A DNA stretch of 64,000 nt from an uncultured Caulobacterales bacterium (GTDB taxonomy: Bacteria; Pseudomonadota; Alphaproteobacteria; Caulobacterales; Maricaulaceae): assembly GCA_937929915.1 (NCBI GenBank), contig CALFUN010000012.1, forward strand, positions 1-64,000, written 5' to 3'. Each line of letters begins with the position of its first letter. Positions within the stretch are counted from its first letter, which is position 1. The position numbers were made by a program, and so were the translations under genes. Under the pieces are notes generated by a model, which searched no databases, was not told where the DNA came from, and was given only the letters and a program-made list of their open reading frames with translations. Positions 62,531 through 64,000 of the stretch are shown one piece after another.

Positions 62531-63406
62531 TTAGCCTTTATACTGCGGAATGCCGACGGCTTTTTGAATTGTCTTTTCAAAGGCGCGTTCGGGCATGATA
62601 GCGAGCATGACTTTCATCGGTTTTACATCTTTGCCTACGAGGTAGCGCGGTTTCCATGTTTTTTTATCCAGTAACGCCAAGACCTCATCGGTAACATAAT
62701 CTGGTTCATTACCTTTATTAATTTGTTCCACCATTTTAGTGGTGGTTGTTTCCAATAGATGGGGTGCGTAAACAGACTTCACATCTTCGGATATATTTTG
62801 CCAAATATGTTTTGTCGTTTCTTCGGCATTGGCGCACATATTGGTTTTAACGGCTCCAGGCTCGATAGAAGTTACTTCAATCCCGAACGGGGCGAGTTCA
62901 TTACGTAAGGTACAGGTTAAGCCTTCAACCGCCCATTTGGACATGTTGTAACTCCCAGAACAAGCGGGATTGGCGCGCACCGCCCCAGAGGCAAAATTCA
63001 TAATACGCGACTCTGCGCCGCCTTTGCGGATCATAGGTAGAAAAGCTTGGCAAACACGCATAGGGCCGAATGTATTGACTTCAAAAATGACTCGCATTTC
63101 TTTCATCTTTATACCTTCAATCGGCCCTGTACCGACATTGGCGATGCCAGCATTATTAATTAAAAGATTAAGCGGACGCTCGCCTAAATGTTTGGCTACG
63201 GCTTTTGCGCTTTTAGTAACCGATGCGTCTTTTGTGACATCTTGTTCAATCGGAACGAGATTTTCATGCGTCCCAAGCTCGGAGCTATCCCCGCCAGGGA
63301 GCACACCTGCAAAGACTTGCCAGCCGCGCTCTGCGAGCTTACGGGCCATCATCGCGCCCATCCCCATATTCGCGCCAGTGATAAAAGCTGTTTTTTGATT
63401 GGCCAT
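62531..63406 (-). CDS. SDR family oxidoreductase (retinol/17-beta-HSD-like)
   Basis: The 291-residue SDR has TGANMGMG, NNAGIANVG, NFASGAVR and YNMSK. It has a C-terminal extension of about 60 residues, as in HSD11/RDH-type SDRs. It is co-transcribed with the aldehyde dehydrogenase. The upstream 130 bases contain a single TGCGTT at 63424-63429 but no array. Substrate unknown. Confidence 0.75.
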   Translation of the reverse strand: MANQKTAFITGANMGMGAMMARKLAERGWQVFAGVLPGGDSSELGTHENLVPIEQDVTKDASVTKSAKAVAKHLGERPLNLLINNAGIANVGTGPIEGIKMKEMRVIFEVNTFGPMRVCQAFLPMIRKGGAESRIMNFASGAVRANPACSGSYNMSKWAVEGLTCTLRNELAPFGIEVTSIEPGAVKTNMCANAEETTKHIWQNISEDVKSVYAPHLLETTTTKMVEQINKGNEPDYVTDEVLALLDKKTWKPRYLVGKDVKPMKVMLAIMPERAFEKTIQKAVGIPQYKG

Positions 63407-63536
63407 GTTATTCCCCGTTATTTTGCGTTACGATCATTATTTTATAAGTTTCCGAACGACATTCAGAAAAGCCTAAGCCGCGCTATGAGTCAAGATAAGA
63501 GGTACGTCTTGGCTTGTGAATCTGAAAAGCTTAAGC

Positions 63537-64000
63537 TTAAAAAGCATCAGGGCGAAGCTGCGCATCCGTGCCGCCATCAACATATATAATGCTGCCTTGC
63601 ATATAGTCCGCCGCATCGGAGAGCATAAATTCAATGACGCCCGCAATTTCTTCAGGGCTTGCCACGCGCGTTTTAGGGATAGGAATGGCGTCAACGCTTT
63701 TGCCAATAACAGGGTGATCCGCTGCGCCGCGAAACATGGGGGTTTCTGTCATACCGGGTGCGATCGCATTTAGAGTAATGTTTGCCTGCCCCCAATCGGC
63801 TGCGCGGCGACGCACAGCACGGGCGATGGCATGTTTGGATAGGCCGTAAATGAGCGCACCATGGGACTCGCCAATATGTTGCATAGCTTCGTCTTCATTG
63901 CCGTCCAATAAAGCCCGTACAATATCGCTATCAGGATCTGTGCGCATTTGCGCGGAGTTAGATGAAATCACAACGACACGGCCTTGCACGGCGGCTAAGG
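63537..64000 (-). CDS. SDR family oxidoreductase, N-terminus outside window
   Basis: The frame is open to the right edge, so only the C-terminal 150 or so residues are visible. The catalytic Ser strand (VVVISSNSAQ), YGLSK and a typical C-terminal SDR end (FMLSDAADYMQGSIIYVDGG) are present. An insertion between the Ser strand and YGLSK resembles that of bacterial 3-alpha-HSD-like SDRs. It is separated from the next minus-strand gene by 130 bases without recognised features. Confidence 0.7.
   Translation of the reverse strand, partial: LAAVQGRVVVISSNSAQMRTDPDSDIVRALLDGNEDEAMQHIGESHGALIYGLSKHAIARAVRRRAADWGQANITLNAIAPGMTETPMFRGAADHPVIGKSVDAIPIPKTRVASPEEIAGVIEFMLSDAADYMQGSIIYVDGGTDAQLRPDAF

Noticed and set aside
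63424-63429. Single TGCGTT near the SDR gene at 63406
   Set aside because: No partner arm at 24 or 39 bp on either side.
1-64000. tRNA, rRNA, CRISPR array, prophage or integron
   Set aside because: No cloverleaf-like or repeat-spacer pattern, phage structural gene or integrase was recognised by reading; a covariance-model scan would be needed to exclude small RNAs.

Overview
The window reads as the chromosome of an aerobic, steroid-degrading proteobacterium. A marine alphaproteobacterium of the Hyphomonadaceae or sphingomonad type is my guess from the gene families (SDRs, SnoaL-like proteins, DUF1214, DUF3604, sulfotransferase, spinster-like MFS). That placement is inference; no rRNA or other marker gene is present.

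Region 1 (1-5000) is an unstable, AT-richer accessory segment. It holds a gene cut by the window edge, a lipoprotein, and a trypsin-like protease with RTX repeats fused in frame to a lipoprotein-like module. It also holds an RTX zinc-protease pseudogene with three single-base frameshifts and an orphan IS3-type OrfA. The two RTX genes share a near-identical repeat of about 120 bp.

Region 2 (5000-34800) is a mosaic of short divergent operons. It encodes two KshA-like Rieske oxygenases, two Old Yellow Enzyme reductases (one with a 4Fe-4S-type cysteine cluster), many SDR dehydrogenases and several SnoaL/NTF2-fold proteins, one of them BaiE-like. It also encodes a KstD-type flavoprotein, a CoA ligase, two MFS transporters, a sulfotransferase followed by a formylglycine-generating enzyme, and two Lrp/AsnC regulators. 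Most divergent promoters carry a shared operator with arms TGCGTA/TACGCA at fixed spacing (24 and 39 bp).

Region 3 (34875-55994) is a long, tightly packed run for ring A/B and C/D (HIP) catabolism. Its order is fadD3, then hsaA-hsaD-hsaE-hsaG-hsaF-hsaC, ipdA-ipdB, an enoyl-CoA hydratase, ipdC, echA20, two acyl-CoA dehydrogenases, fadA6, an SDR, an acyl-CoA dehydrogenase pair (the second fadE30-like), ipdF, a MaoC hydratase, a true ketosteroid isomerase and a second thiolase. Order and motifs match the actinobacterial KstR/KstR2 regulon genes.

Region 4 (56060-64000) has a kstD, a cysteine-type sulfatase, a beta-propeller protein, an aldehyde dehydrogenase and two SDRs, the last cut by the window edge.

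Together the genes suggest this route: desulfation and oxidation of hydroxysteroids, 5-ene to 4-ene isomerisation (KSI), 1(2)-dehydrogenation (KstD) and 9-alpha-hydroxylation (KshA). Ring A is then opened by HsaA/C/D and its C6 product cleaved by HsaE/F/G. The remaining HIP is activated by FadD3 and degraded by IpdF, FadE, EchA20, IpdAB, IpdC and FadA6. I do not find hsaB, kshB or a side-chain aldolase here. No tRNA, rRNA, CRISPR array or prophage was recognised.
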